From the NCBI RefSeq assembly GCF_006442545.2, contig NZ_CP083953.1:372001-436000 (forward strand): 64,000 bases of DNA, written 5' to 3'. The position numbers and the translations under genes are program-made. The notes under the pieces were generated by a model, which searched no databases, had not been told where the DNA came from, and was given only the letters and a program-made list of their open reading frames with translations. This stretch comes from Mesorhizobium sp. B2-1-8. GTDB lineage: Bacteria > Pseudomonadota > Alphaproteobacteria > Rhizobiales > Rhizobiaceae. Below are positions 18,967 to 27,752 of the stretch, one piece after another. How positions within the stretch are numbered: position 1 is the stretch's first letter; every line of letters starts with the position of its first letter.

Positions 18967-19997
18967 TCATGCTGCGACTCCTCCGAGTTGCCGATCGAAG
19001 TATGCACTGGTCTTGAGCATTGCGAGCATCGTCACATCTAAATTGCGCGCAACGGCTACAGCAGCACGTTTGAAGACAAACCTTTCCTTGAGTTTGAGCC
19101 CCCATGTCCGCAGGCAACTGGCAGCCTAACTGCGGGAAAGCATGACCGTCGCAGCTTCGTAAAGAGAAGGGTGCGCAAACGAGGATCGCCCCGCCTCGAG
19201 ATGTGACCATCATAATCAATCTCGCCCGATTGGTAGCGGCGGGTTGTCAGGCCGAGCCAGGCACCGACGGAGCGAGATGTCTTGAAGTTGCTCGGATCTT
19301 CGATGGCCGCCGCAAAGGACGTTGCAACAGTCACACCGACGCCGGGGATCGACATGAGAATTTTACAGGTCTCGCTTTGGCGCGCATCCACAATGAGTTG
19401 ACGGGCGAGATCGGCAGCGCGCATGCGAAGGCTGCACCACGCTTTCAGCAGTGGCAGGATAACAGGAGCCAGTTGCTCTTGGTCCGCAAGGAGGCGTTGG
19501 ACATGCCTCTCGAACATGTTCCCCTTGCCCGCCGGCACGATTATGCCGAAGGTCTTCATGAGCCCGCGGATCTGGTTGGACAGCTCAGTGGTCATGCGAA
19601 CCAGGCGGGCGCGGGCCCCGACCAGCGTGCGGGTCAGCATGCTGTCGAATCCCTTGACGCGTACTTCACGATAGAAGCCCACCTCCGCCAGATGCGCCAA
19701 ACCATCCGCGTCGTTGGCATCGGTTTTATTGGGCGCCATATCGAGCGCAGCCTTGGCATGACGTGCATCGATGCAGATTGCCGGCAACCCCTCAGCGCGA
19801 AGCGCATGATAGAACCATACCGACAGGGGGCCGGTTTCGAACACGACGCGTTTCACGTCCGGCGCGCGCTTGTGAACAAGCTCGGCAATGAGCTTCGGAT
19901 CAGAAGCACATTTGCCCCGCCAGACGCGGGCGCCGGCGCGTCGAATTGAGATTGCCGTCTCTTTCATCGAGACATCAAGGCCGATAAAATCATCCAT
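18967..19997 (-). pseudogene. IS110-family transposase, decayed
   Basis: Starts MDDFIGLDVSMKETAISI and keeps the DEDD-type residues (GLDVS; FETGPLSVW; PNKTDANDADGLAHL) and the C-terminal transposase domain (MSIPGVGVTVATSFAAAI...GAWLGLTTRRYQSGE). At about 19160-19170 the frame shifts: expected YEAATVMLSRS is read only in another frame. In that frame a TAG (19126-19128) interrupts before LRTWGLKLKERF, and the family C-terminus then runs to TGA at 18967. With a frameshift plus a stop, the enzyme is almost certainly inactive. An open frame upstream to 20081 is not conserved sequence. Confidence 0.88.
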
Positions 19998-20563
19998 GGC
20001 TGCTCTCTCCGATAGTTGCCTGGGCCCGTGCGAATCGTGAGCCCGTACGTCCATCTTATCGGGGGAGCAGCCACCTCCCATTTGGGATTGGTTTCATGGG
20101 GCTTCGCTCCCGCAATTACCCCATGTCGCATAAAGGGCAGCCTGGAATTTTGAGCCTAGGTACCGAGCAGGCGAGTGCCCGCTGGCCGGACATCTCCCGC
20201 TGCCTGGTGACCTGCAGCCAGCAATTGCTCGGCGACACATATGATTTAGCGCAAACTAAGTCAGTTCGCCGGCCTCATATCTGGAAAGCACCTGACGAAG
20301 CTTATATTCCACCATAGCGTGCCTTCGAACCTTACAAGCATCTCGAAGAAACCGCTTGTTTTGGCCAGTTCGATCGGCTTTCATGACGGCGCTTGCGAGA
20401 GTACCAGAATGCATTGGATAGGAAAGATGACCGCCGGCTTTCGAACTAGCCGATGCGACGGCAAAATTGATACGCCCGAATTTGGGCACTTAATGTCGAC
20501 TGGGGGAATCCTTGGGCTAATACAGAACGTTCAATCACGACGCGAACCTGTGTTCGCGATATC
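19998..20563. other. Non-coding stretch between IS110 remnant and amino-acid importer
   Basis: Nothing convincing is encoded here. The first 100 bases lie 5' of the transposase, where IS110 elements carry their guide (bridge) RNA, but I cannot recognise a structure with confidence. The remainder (20133-20563) has short frames without motifs and no clear promoter for the following operon. Confidence 0.4.
20096..20132 (+). repeat. Right copy of diverged repeat flanking IS110 remnant
   Basis: Blocks ATGGGGCTTCGC (20096-20107) and ATGTCGCATA (20123-20132), matching the left copy at 18824-18860 in order, orientation and spacing. The inner 15 bases are unlike those of the left copy. Confidence 0.6.
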
Positions 20564-21334
20564 GTGAAGCTTACGCCTGATCAGGATCGCAAGCCGATCA
20601 TCGTCGCTGAAGACGTCCGCAAGACCTATCGGTCCAATGATGGCCGTTCACACCTTGCGCTTGCCGGGGTCACCACTGCAATCGGGCATGGCGAGGTGCT
20701 CGTCATCTTCGGACCTTCCGGCTCCGGCAAGAGCACATTCCTTCGCACGATCAACGCGCTGGAGAGGATCGATTCCGGGCGGATCGTCATTGATGGCGTT
20801 TCGCTTTCTGAACCCGGGGCTGACCTCAACAGGCTACGCGCCGACGTGGGTATGGTCTTCCAATCATTCAATCTATTCCAGCACCGAACGGCGCTCGACA
20901 ATGTCGTGTTGCCGCAAACCGTGGTGCGTCGCCGTTCACGGACGGAAGCGTTGCGTCGGGCACATGAGCTGCTCGACAAAGTGGGCATAGATGATCGCGC
21001 GGGGCACTACCCCAGCCAACTGTCCGGTGGACAGCAGCAGCGCGTGGCCATCGCCCGCGCGCTGGCCATGGACCCCAAGGTGACGTTGTTCGATGAGCCG
21101 ACCTCGGCGCTGGACCCGGAAACCGTCACCGGCATTCTCGACCTGATGAAGGTTTTGGCATCTGAAGGGATGACGATGGCGGTGGTTACCCACGAGATGG
21201 GCTTTGCGCGTGAAATCGCCGACCGCATGCTGTTCATGGACGCCGGATTGATCATCGAGGAAGGCACCCCTCAGCAGATTTTCCACTCGCCAAGGCAAGA
21301 GCGGACAAAGGAGTTCCTCAATCAGATACTATGA
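20564..21334 (+). CDS. Polar amino-acid ABC transporter ATP-binding protein (GlnQ/HisP type)
   Basis: A 256-residue ATPase. Walker [10 protein letters not shown] lies near residue 50, [20 protein letters not shown] is the signature segment and [14 protein letters not shown] is Walker B with D-loop, all typical of the GlnQ family. It begins at a GTG with no strong ribosome site, so the start is uncertain. It is followed by its binding protein and two permeases in one operon, then a DAO-type oxidase, which suggests import of an amine or amino acid that is then oxidised. Confidence 0.92.
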   Translation: MKLTPDQDRKPIIVAEDVRKTYRSNDGRSHLALAGVTTAIGHGEVLVIFGPSGSGKSTFLRTINALERIDSGRIVIDGVSLSEPGADLNRLRADVGMVFQSFNLFQHRTALDNVVLPQTVVRRRSRTEALRRAHELLDKVGIDDRAGHYPSQLSGGQQQRVAIARALAMDPKVTLFDEPTSALDPETVTGILDLMKVLASEGMTMAVVTHEMGFAREIADRMLFMDAGLIIEEGTPQQIFHSPRQERTKEFLNQIL

Positions 21335-21385
21335 TGTTGGACAATGTCAGATCGCAATCAACAAGGAAGAAAAGGGAGAGAGAAG

Positions 21386-22198
21386 ATGAAGAACAGTTTC
21401 AATACCAGATTGACCGGAGCAGCCGCGACCTTGGCGATGATGCTGGCAGCCTGGTTCACGCTAGCGAGCGTGGCGCACGCCGACGAAATGGACGATATCC
21501 TGAAGCGGGGCGAACTGGTCGTCGCCGTCCAGACGCAGGGTCCGCCGGTCAGCTTCGTCGATAAAAAGGGCGAGCGCACCGGCCTTGCCGTCGAGTTCGC
21601 CAAGCAGATGGCTGCCGATCTCGGCGTGAAGGTTGTATTCCAGGATTACGACTGGAAAGGCCTCATTCCGGCGCTTCTGGCTGGCAAGGCAGACATGATT
21701 GCCGGCGACATGACCCCTACGCCGCAACGGGCGGCGCAGCTTTTGTTTTCCCGGCCGATGTTCTTCAACGACACGCTGGCCTTTGCCGCCAAGGACTCCC
21801 AGTACAAGACGTGGCAGGACCTCAACAAGGAAGGTGTGACGGTGGCGGCGCTGCAAGGCAGCACCTATGCCGATGCCGTGACCAAATATCTGCCGAAAGC
21901 GACGCTGAAGGTGTTTGCAGGCGGCGGCCCGGCGGTAGCGCAGACCCTCACCATGGGGCGGGTCGACGCGATGGTCGGCGGGCAGGACTATAATTCGTAC
22001 GTGCGTCAGTTCGAAAATCTCAAGCCGCTCGAAGGCATAATGACGCGTGAGCCGCTGGCCTTTGCCACCCGGCCCAACGCTTTCCACCTCAAGATGTGGC
22101 TGGACAACTATGTAGAGCTGAAGACCGCCGATAATTCGCTGCAGACACTGCTGGCCTATTGGTGGACCTCCGATGCCTGGGAGAAGGATCACAAATAG
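21386..22198 (+). CDS. Amino-acid ABC transporter periplasmic binding protein
   Basis: A 270-residue solute-binding protein of family 3. The signal peptide is MKNSFNTRLTGAAATLAMML with a predicted cut after ASVAHA. The mature part shows the family features ILKRGELVVAVQTQGPPVSF and DMIAGDMTPTPQRA. The ATG at 21386 is preferred over the in-frame ATG at 21344 because GGGAGAG precedes it and the signal peptide then begins normally. A strong hairpin follows the gene, probably giving the binding protein higher expression than the permeases. Confidence 0.9.
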   Translation: MKNSFNTRLTGAAATLAMMLAAWFTLASVAHADEMDDILKRGELVVAVQTQGPPVSFVDKKGERTGLAVEFAKQMAADLGVKVVFQDYDWKGLIPALLAGKADMIAGDMTPTPQRAAQLLFSRPMFFNDTLAFAAKDSQYKTWQDLNKEGVTVAALQGSTYADAVTKYLPKATLKVFAGGGPAVAQTLTMGRVDAMVGGQDYNSYVRQFENLKPLEGIMTREPLAFATRPNAFHLKMWLDNYVELKTADNSLQTLLAYWWTSDAWEKDHK

Positions 22199-22211
22199 GG
22201 CTTCTGAAACC

Positions 22212-22243
22212 GATCGACGCGGTGATCCCGCGCCGCGTCGATC
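22212..22243 (+). terminator. Intercistronic hairpin after binding-protein gene
   Basis: A perfect 11-bp stem GATCGACGCGG/CCGCGTCGATC with a 10-base loop, 14 bases after the binding-protein stop and about 80 bases before the permease. No T-run follows, so stabilisation of the upstream mRNA or partial attenuation is more likely than full termination. Confidence 0.6.
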
Positions 22244-22322
22244 AAACCCCTTCTGCCCATAGCCTACATCCTGACTAGGTCGCCGAGGCGGTCAAAGCCC
22301 TGAGCTCCAATGCGGAAACCGG

Positions 22323-23018
22323 ATGAACTGGGTCCTTGATTTTTACAACTATCGCATCGTCGAGCAGTATCTCGGGCGCTTCGCCGAGGGTCTTGAAAAT
22401 ACGCTTGTCGCGGCGGCTGTCAGCCTCATCGCCGCCGTCACCCTTGGCACGGTGTTGGCGCTTTGCCGCATGTCGAGCCGCGCAATTCTGTGGCGCCCGG
22501 TAGCGGGCTATGTCGCGTTCATTCTGGCGACCCCACTGCTGGTGCAGATTTATCTTATCTACTACGGTCTACCGATCCTGGTTCCGGCAACTGGCCGCTG
22601 GAGCGAACTGACCCTCGGTATCATGGCGTTGTCGCTGCACAATGCCGCCTATATGAGCGAGATCGTGCGCGGCGGCATCGCGTCGGTTTCGCGGGGGCAG
22701 ATCGAAGGCGGCAAGGCAGTTGGCATGTCCTATCTGCAGCGGCTGCGGTACATCGTCCTGCCGCAGGCGTTCGCCAATACCCTGCCTCCCCTGCTTGGTC
22801 AGACCGCGGTGCTGATCAAGGACACCTCGCTTCTTTCGATCATCGCGGTTTTTGATTTCCTCAGTGCCGGCCTGTTGCTGAATAGCGAAAGGGTGCGGCC
22901 CAACGAGAGCTTCCTCACCATAGCCGCCGGCTATCTCGCCATCTACGCCGTGATGCTGGGTTTGTCATGGACGGTCAAGCGCTGGCTCGCCGGCCCCGCA
23001 TGGAACACCGGGAGGTAG
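22323..23018 (+). CDS. Amino-acid ABC transporter permease
   Basis: A 231-residue HisM/GlnP-family permease with about five hydrophobic segments. The EAA-type loop GGIASVSRGQIEGGKAVGMS is followed by LRYIVLPQAFANTLPPL, the standard ATPase contact. It is separated from the binding-protein gene by 124 bases containing a hairpin, and lies 2 bases before the start of the second permease, with which it would form the heterodimeric channel. Confidence 0.92.
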   Translation: MNWVLDFYNYRIVEQYLGRFAEGLENTLVAAAVSLIAAVTLGTVLALCRMSSRAILWRPVAGYVAFILATPLLVQIYLIYYGLPILVPATGRWSELTLGIMALSLHNAAYMSEIVRGGIASVSRGQIEGGKAVGMSYLQRLRYIVLPQAFANTLPPLLGQTAVLIKDTSLLSIIAVFDFLSAGLLLNSERVRPNESFLTIAAGYLAIYAVMLGLSWTVKRWLAGPAWNTGR

Positions 23019-23020
23019 CA

Positions 23021-23704
23021 ATGCAGCATTATCTCGACATAGTCGTCGCGATCCTGCCTTTCCTGTGGACCGGTTTCGTGCAGACGTTCTGGGTCTCGCT
23101 CATCGCAATCGTCGTCGGCTCCGTGCTGGGCTTCCTAATCGGCGTCGTGCGAAGCCAGCGGGTGCCGGTGTTCCACCAGCTTTTCGGCCTCTATATCCAC
23201 ATGCTGCGCGGGACACCGTTCCTGGTGCAGCTCTACGTCTTCTATTTCGTGCTGCCCAACACTGGCATTGACCCGCTGCAATGGAGTTCCGAGATGGCGG
23301 CGTTCGTCTCGCTCTCGGTCTATACCTCCAGTTATGTCGCCGAGATCGTGATGGGGGCTATCGACGCTGTTCCAAAGGGGCAGTGGGAGGCTGCCACCTC
23401 CTTGGGCTTAAGACGTGTCCCGATACTCTGCCTGGTCGTCCTGCCGCAGGCCTTGAAGTTGACAGTGCCGCCGATGAGCGGCGTCTATGTCAACATCATC
23501 AAGAACACAGCCATCCTTTCGGTGATCGGCATCTCGGAGCTGACGCGCCAGGGTGAGATTTCGATCATGCGGTTTCCGCGCGACGTGCTTTTCATCTACG
23601 GCGTGATCGCACTGGTTTATTTCGCCTACTGCTACCCGGTCCTGCGTTTCACGCGCTGGGCGGAGCGTAAGGTCGGCGGCACCCGTTTCATCAACCTCGA
23701 TTGA
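23021..23704 (+). CDS. Amino-acid ABC transporter permease, second subunit
   Basis: A 227-residue permease of the same family, partner of the preceding one. The contact loop reads GAIDAVPKGQWEAATSLGL and VVLPQALKLTVPPMSG. The ATG at 23021 has GGGAGG ahead of it; an earlier in-frame Met (22967) lies inside the previous gene. It is followed after 22 bases by a DAO-family oxidase, likely cotranscribed. Confidence 0.92.
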   Translation: MQHYLDIVVAILPFLWTGFVQTFWVSLIAIVVGSVLGFLIGVVRSQRVPVFHQLFGLYIHMLRGTPFLVQLYVFYFVLPNTGIDPLQWSSEMAAFVSLSVYTSSYVAEIVMGAIDAVPKGQWEAATSLGLRRVPILCLVVLPQALKLTVPPMSGVYVNIIKNTAILSVIGISELTRQGEISIMRFPRDVLFIYGVIALVYFAYCYPVLRFTRWAERKVGGTRFINLD

Positions 23705-23726
23705 GCCAGCGTGGCCGGCGGATCCA

Positions 23727-25016
23727 ATGACCCCCTATGTCGACACCTACTACAGACGCACGCTGACGTCAGAGGCTTCGTACCCCGTGCTGTCTGGCCG
23801 GCATGATGCGAACGTCTGTATTGTCGGCGGCGGCCTCGCGGGATTGACGACTGCGCTCGAGCTTGCCCGGCGCGGGCTTTCGGTGACGGTCCTTGAGGCG
23901 CGCCGCGTCGCTTGGGGTGCGTCGGGCCGCAACGGAGGTTTCGTGTCTCCGGGGTGGGCGGCGCGCGGCGACCAGATCCGTAAGCGCGTCGGTACCGACC
24001 ATGCCAGGGCCCTGTTTCGCCTTTCGATGGAGGGCGTCGCCATGGTCTCCGACGCCATCCGCGACCTGGCCATCACCGATGCGCAGGTCATTCACGGCAT
24101 CTTGCGGGTATCGCGTTACGAAAATAGCGAGGCACTGAAGGCTCAGCGTGACCAACAGGAGACTGAGTTCGGCCGCCAGTTGCGCTTGCTTTCCCGCGAG
24201 GAAGTGCAAAGCCTGCTGCTATCGAGGAAGTACCATCAAGGGCTCCTGGACGACGCCTCGTTCCATTTCCACCCGCTGAATTATGCCCGCGCGCTGGCGC
24301 GCGAAATTGTTCGGCTCGGCGGATCCGTCCACGAGGATACGCCCGCGGTTTCTGCCGATCTCGCCGGCGCGGAAAAAAGAATACGCACGCCCGAAGGCGA
24401 AGTAAGCGCCGCGAGCGTCGTCTTTGCCGGCGGCGGCTATACCGACCGCGTCCTGCCGGCTCTGCGCCGCGCCTTGCTGCCGATCGCCACATACGTCGTG
24501 CTGAGTGAACTGGCGCCCGAACTGATTGCAACCGCGATCCGCACGCAATCGGGGATCAGCGATGGCCGGCGCGCCGGCGACTATTACCGCGTGGTTGACG
24601 GCAAGCTGCTATGGGGTGGGCGCATAACTACGCGCACCACCGATCCGCGCGACATCGCTGCCGTGATCCGGCGAGAAATGATCGCGACCTACCCCCAACT
24701 AGAGAGCTTGAAGGTCGCCGTGGCATGGTCGGGACTGATGGCTTACGCAAGACATTTAATGCCGCTGATCGGACCGGTTATGCTGGGCGTGTGGGCCTGT
24801 ACCGGCTTCGGCGGCCATGGTCTCAACACCACCGCGATCGGTGCCCGGGTGGTCGCCGAGGCAATTGCGGGCGAGAGCGACCGCTATCGCGCGTTTGCGC
24901 CATTCGGTTTTTTGTGGAACGGCGGCCTTTTCGGCACTGCCGCTGTCCAAATGACTTACTGGGCCTATCAAGGCATGGACCTCGTCCGCGAACGCCGCTC
25001 AATGCGCGTTGCTTAG
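23727..25016 (+). CDS. FAD-dependent oxidoreductase, DAO family (PuuB/gamma-glutamylputrescine oxidase-like)
   Basis: A 429-residue flavoprotein. The FAD ADP-binding motif CIVGGGLAGLTTALELARRG lies at about 30-49, followed by the SGRNGGFVSPGW segment characteristic of the PuuB/OrdL subgroup. GFGGHGLNTTAIGARVVAE is the C-terminal FAD-binding segment. It oxidises a secondary or primary amine or amino acid; as last gene of the amino-acid importer operon it probably acts on the imported solute. The exact substrate cannot be read from sequence. Confidence 0.85.
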   Translation: MTPYVDTYYRRTLTSEASYPVLSGRHDANVCIVGGGLAGLTTALELARRGLSVTVLEARRVAWGASGRNGGFVSPGWAARGDQIRKRVGTDHARALFRLSMEGVAMVSDAIRDLAITDAQVIHGILRVSRYENSEALKAQRDQQETEFGRQLRLLSREEVQSLLLSRKYHQGLLDDASFHFHPLNYARALAREIVRLGGSVHEDTPAVSADLAGAEKRIRTPEGEVSAASVVFAGGGYTDRVLPALRRALLPIATYVVLSELAPELIATAIRTQSGISDGRRAGDYYRVVDGKLLWGGRITTRTTDPRDIAAVIRREMIATYPQLESLKVAVAWSGLMAYARHLMPLIGPVMLGVWACTGFGGHGLNTTAIGARVVAEAIAGESDRYRAFAPFGFLWNGGLFGTAAVQMTYWAYQGMDLVRERRSMRVA

Positions 25017-25021
25017 GCGTT

Positions 25022-26269
25022 TCAGAAGCGGTCAGGCGAATATGGGGCGGGGTCGATATGGGGCCGACTGGCGGTGACGAGTTCGGCGATCAGCCGTCCC
25101 GTCGAGCCGCCGCCGATCATACCCGTATGACCGTGGCCCGTCGCGACGAAGAGCGAGCTATGTCCCCGCACCTGGCCAATCGCCGGCACGCTGTCAGGCA
25201 GGGATGGGCGAAAGCCCATCCAGATCGTCGGCTCTCCGCCCTTCAGATCGGGAAACAGCGCTCGAGCGTGGGTGAGCAGGATTTCGGAACGCCGTTCGTC
25301 AGGTGGGGCTTCCAGGCCGGCAATCTCGACCGTGCCGGCGAGACGGAGGCCGTGTTCCATCGGCGACAGCGCGAAAGCCCGGTTCTTCATCTGGACCGGC
25401 ATCGGCAATTCGATCGACGGGGAGGGGATCATCAGGTGGTAACCACGTTCCGTCTCGAGCGGCAATTCGGCACCGAGCGGCTCGAGCAAGCGGTTCGACC
25501 AGGCGCCAGCGGCGATGATCACGGCGTCCGCCTTTCGGTTGGCCGTGTTCGTCATAAGCGTGTAGCCACCTGCTTCGCGAGGGATGATCTTCAGCACGCG
25601 TTCCGCTTCGAACACACCGCCGGCTTGCCGCACCCCGTCAGCAATGGCCATGACCAAGCTATGTGGATCGATCGTATGGGCGTTGTGGGGATAGAGGAGC
25701 CCGCGTTTTGCAATGTTTGAAATACCCGGCAACAAGCGCTCCAAATCCGAGCGAGACAACGGTTCGGTGACGACGCCTTGCCGCTCGTTGATTTCAGCAG
25801 TGATGCGGTCGGAGAGACCAAGGGCCTCGCTTTCCCAGATCTGGATACCGCCTACCTCGCGGATCAGGGCTGCGAACGTTGGACCGCCGATCAAATCACG
25901 ATAGCATTCGAGGTTGCCCCTATGAAGGTTGCATAGGGCGTCTGCTGCCCTATTCACGCGGTCCATCCGTCCGGCCCGAATCCATCTGAGCAGCCAAGGC
26001 GCTGCCTTCAACGCGTAGCGAGGCCTCAAAACCAGTGGTCCCAACGGATCGGTGAGCCAGCCTGGCACTTGCCGCAGCATTCCAGGGATGGCCACAGGCA
26101 CGTTGCAATCGTGCCTGACCATTCCGGCATTGCCGAAAGACGTCGCGGTGCCGGGGGGCAACGGGTCAAGGACCGTGACGTTCAGACCTGCCCGCTTCAA
26201 ATAAAGAGCTGCGCTGACGCCGACGATGCCCGCTCCAATAATTGCCACTTCCTTGACCAATTCCGGCAT
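25022..26269 (-). CDS. FAD-dependent oxidoreductase, DadA-like (D-amino-acid dehydrogenase family)
   Basis: A 415-residue DAO-family flavoprotein starting MPELVKEVAIIGAGIVGVSAALYLKRAGL. Segments DPLPPGTATSFGNAGM and ERGYHLMIPSPS resemble DadA-type dehydrogenases and 4-hydroxyproline epimerase-linked oxidases. An in-frame ATG 21 codons upstream (26332) precedes the conserved FAD motif but adds non-family sequence. It ends 5 bases from the convergent PuuB-like gene. A role in D-amino-acid or opine oxidation is plausible; substrate unknown. Confidence 0.85.
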   Translation of the reverse strand: MPELVKEVAIIGAGIVGVSAALYLKRAGLNVTVLDPLPPGTATSFGNAGMVRHDCNVPVAIPGMLRQVPGWLTDPLGPLVLRPRYALKAAPWLLRWIRAGRMDRVNRAADALCNLHRGNLECYRDLIGGPTFAALIREVGGIQIWESEALGLSDRITAEINERQGVVTEPLSRSDLERLLPGISNIAKRGLLYPHNAHTIDPHSLVMAIADGVRQAGGVFEAERVLKIIPREAGGYTLMTNTANRKADAVIIAAGAWSNRLLEPLGAELPLETERGYHLMIPSPSIELPMPVQMKNRAFALSPMEHGLRLAGTVEIAGLEAPPDERRSEILLTHARALFPDLKGGEPTIWMGFRPSLPDSVPAIGQVRGHSSLFVATGHGHTGMIGGGSTGRLIAELVTASRPHIDPAPYSPDRF

Positions 26270-27148
26270 GTAGACGTTCACCCAATTTTTGAATTTCAAG
26301 CGCACGAACGTAAATTCAGGGCCGGTTGTCAAGCATGGACGGCAGGTCCGCCGCCTTCAGGACAGCAATAGCGGAAGCGACAGGGCGCTTCGCAAAGGGC
26401 GAGAAGTTTCAGACCGATTGTCGTACCGATGTTTGTCCACGTCCCGAACGCCCCAAAGGCAGAATGCGTCCGCCGCGGCGAAGAGTTCAAAATTGCAAAC
26501 CGGAGCGGAACATCAGAGCTCTCTAACGGTTCTATCTTGGTCGATTTCCAAGGTAGGGGCGGCCGTGTCAGCGTTTGTGTCGTGTATTTTTCTGGTTTGA
26601 CGGCGAGTGATCTCTTAGGCGGCGTTGTCTCCTTATTGGCCTGTTGTGTGTTCTACAACGTTATCGCAGAGGGTCGCCCGCACCGGTAGGCGCGGGAGCC
26701 GAGCGCCTGGCCCGCTGGCTCCGCTTTTCATGCCGCCGTGCGGGAACCTAGTATCCTTCGGCTGGTTCAAATGGCGACAGCTCCCACGCTGCTGGTCAGA
26801 TCCCCTTAGACTAGGCCGGCCCGCTTCGCCGTCAGTGAGGCGCCCACTACATGGCAATTCAGGTCTGCCCTAATCGCGAAACCCGCTGCGGAAAGCTGGC
26901 GAGCTCACGCCGACGAGGCGCGTTACCTTGCCAAGCAAACCGGGCGAACAGGGTCCTGCTGCACGGATAGAACATAATGAGCTTAGGCCTCTTCGCTTTG
27001 CGCGGTGATGGCGTCACGATTTGAGCGCCCAAACGAAACTCTGCATTGGCCGCCTCTTCACTAAACGCGCGATCCTCCCAGAAACAAATTGGAACGGAAC
27101 TACTCTTTTTCTCATTACAGATGCTGGGCAATGGAAGGGAACCGTGTG
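26270..27148. other. Gene-poor stretch
   Basis: About 880 bases holding the 5' region of the DadA-like gene and no recognisable gene. Short frames (around 26326-26526, 26625-26873) carry no known motif and no good ribosome site. Base composition is more mixed than in the flanking operons. It may be worn-down coding DNA, but I cannot name a parent gene. Confidence 0.5.
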
Positions 27149-27505
27149 ATGGAAATCCAGGGTATTTATGCCGCTCTCGCGACAGCAAGCATTGCCAGTG
27201 CAGAGAAGTTTTATACCCAACTGTTCGGCCGGGAGCCTGATGATCGCCCCATGAATGGACTGATCCAATGGCGCGGCGTCGCAGGGGCGAACATTCAAAT
27301 CTTCCAGGACGAGGAAAATGCCGGGTCCGGTAGACTGACCGTCGTCGTGCCGGAAATGTCTAAGGCCCGCATGGCGCTTGAGCAGATTGGTGTGACGTTA
27401 GAGGATGAATTACAGGGCGACTACGGCAGGATCGCCCAAATTGTGGACCCTGATGGGAATCGCATCACTCTTGCGGAGCCACCCTCAAAACCCTTCAAAA
27501 CATAA
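27149..27505 (+). CDS. VOC-family (glyoxalase/bleomycin-resistance-like) protein
   Basis: A small protein of about 118 residues from the ATG at 27149 (MEIQGIYAALATASIASAEKFYTQLFGREPDD), with GGAAGGGA upstream; an ATG at 27131 in frame is the alternative. The AEKFYTQLFG start and the end IAQIVDPDGNRITLAEP are the hallmark beta-alpha-beta-beta-beta segments of the vicinal-oxygen-chelate fold. The usual metal ligands are not clearly all present, so catalysis or ligand binding is undecided. It stands alone, with no obvious operon partner. Confidence 0.75.
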   Translation: MEIQGIYAALATASIASAEKFYTQLFGREPDDRPMNGLIQWRGVAGANIQIFQDEENAGSGRLTVVVPEMSKARMALEQIGVTLEDELQGDYGRIAQIVDPDGNRITLAEPPSKPFKT

Positions 27506-27752
27506 CACCGAAAGCTCAGCCAGCCAAAAATATTTTTGCCGGAGCCGCGTTTCGACGACCGGTCTAGCGCTTGAGCGTTCCGTATCGCATGCTGGACCTT
27601 ATGTCGCAGCGTTCTATAATTAGTGACCCAGCCTTCTCGTGCTCACTATAGTTGCCGTTAGGGTGGGTAATGTAAGGAATGTCGCGGGCGACAGACGAGT
27701 TCGGGGCAATGGTCATGTTGATTCCCGGTTCACTTGTGGCGGGGCAGTAAGG

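Noticed and set aside
20256..20489. Small minus-strand frame considered as a regulator fragment (a neighbouring frame contains [11 protein letters not shown])
   Set aside because: Too short and not alignable to LysR or GntR by eye; a stop follows quickly in the more suggestive frame.
26289..26873. Short frames in the gap before the VOC gene
   Set aside because: No motifs, no ribosome sites, and frames overlap each other on both strands.
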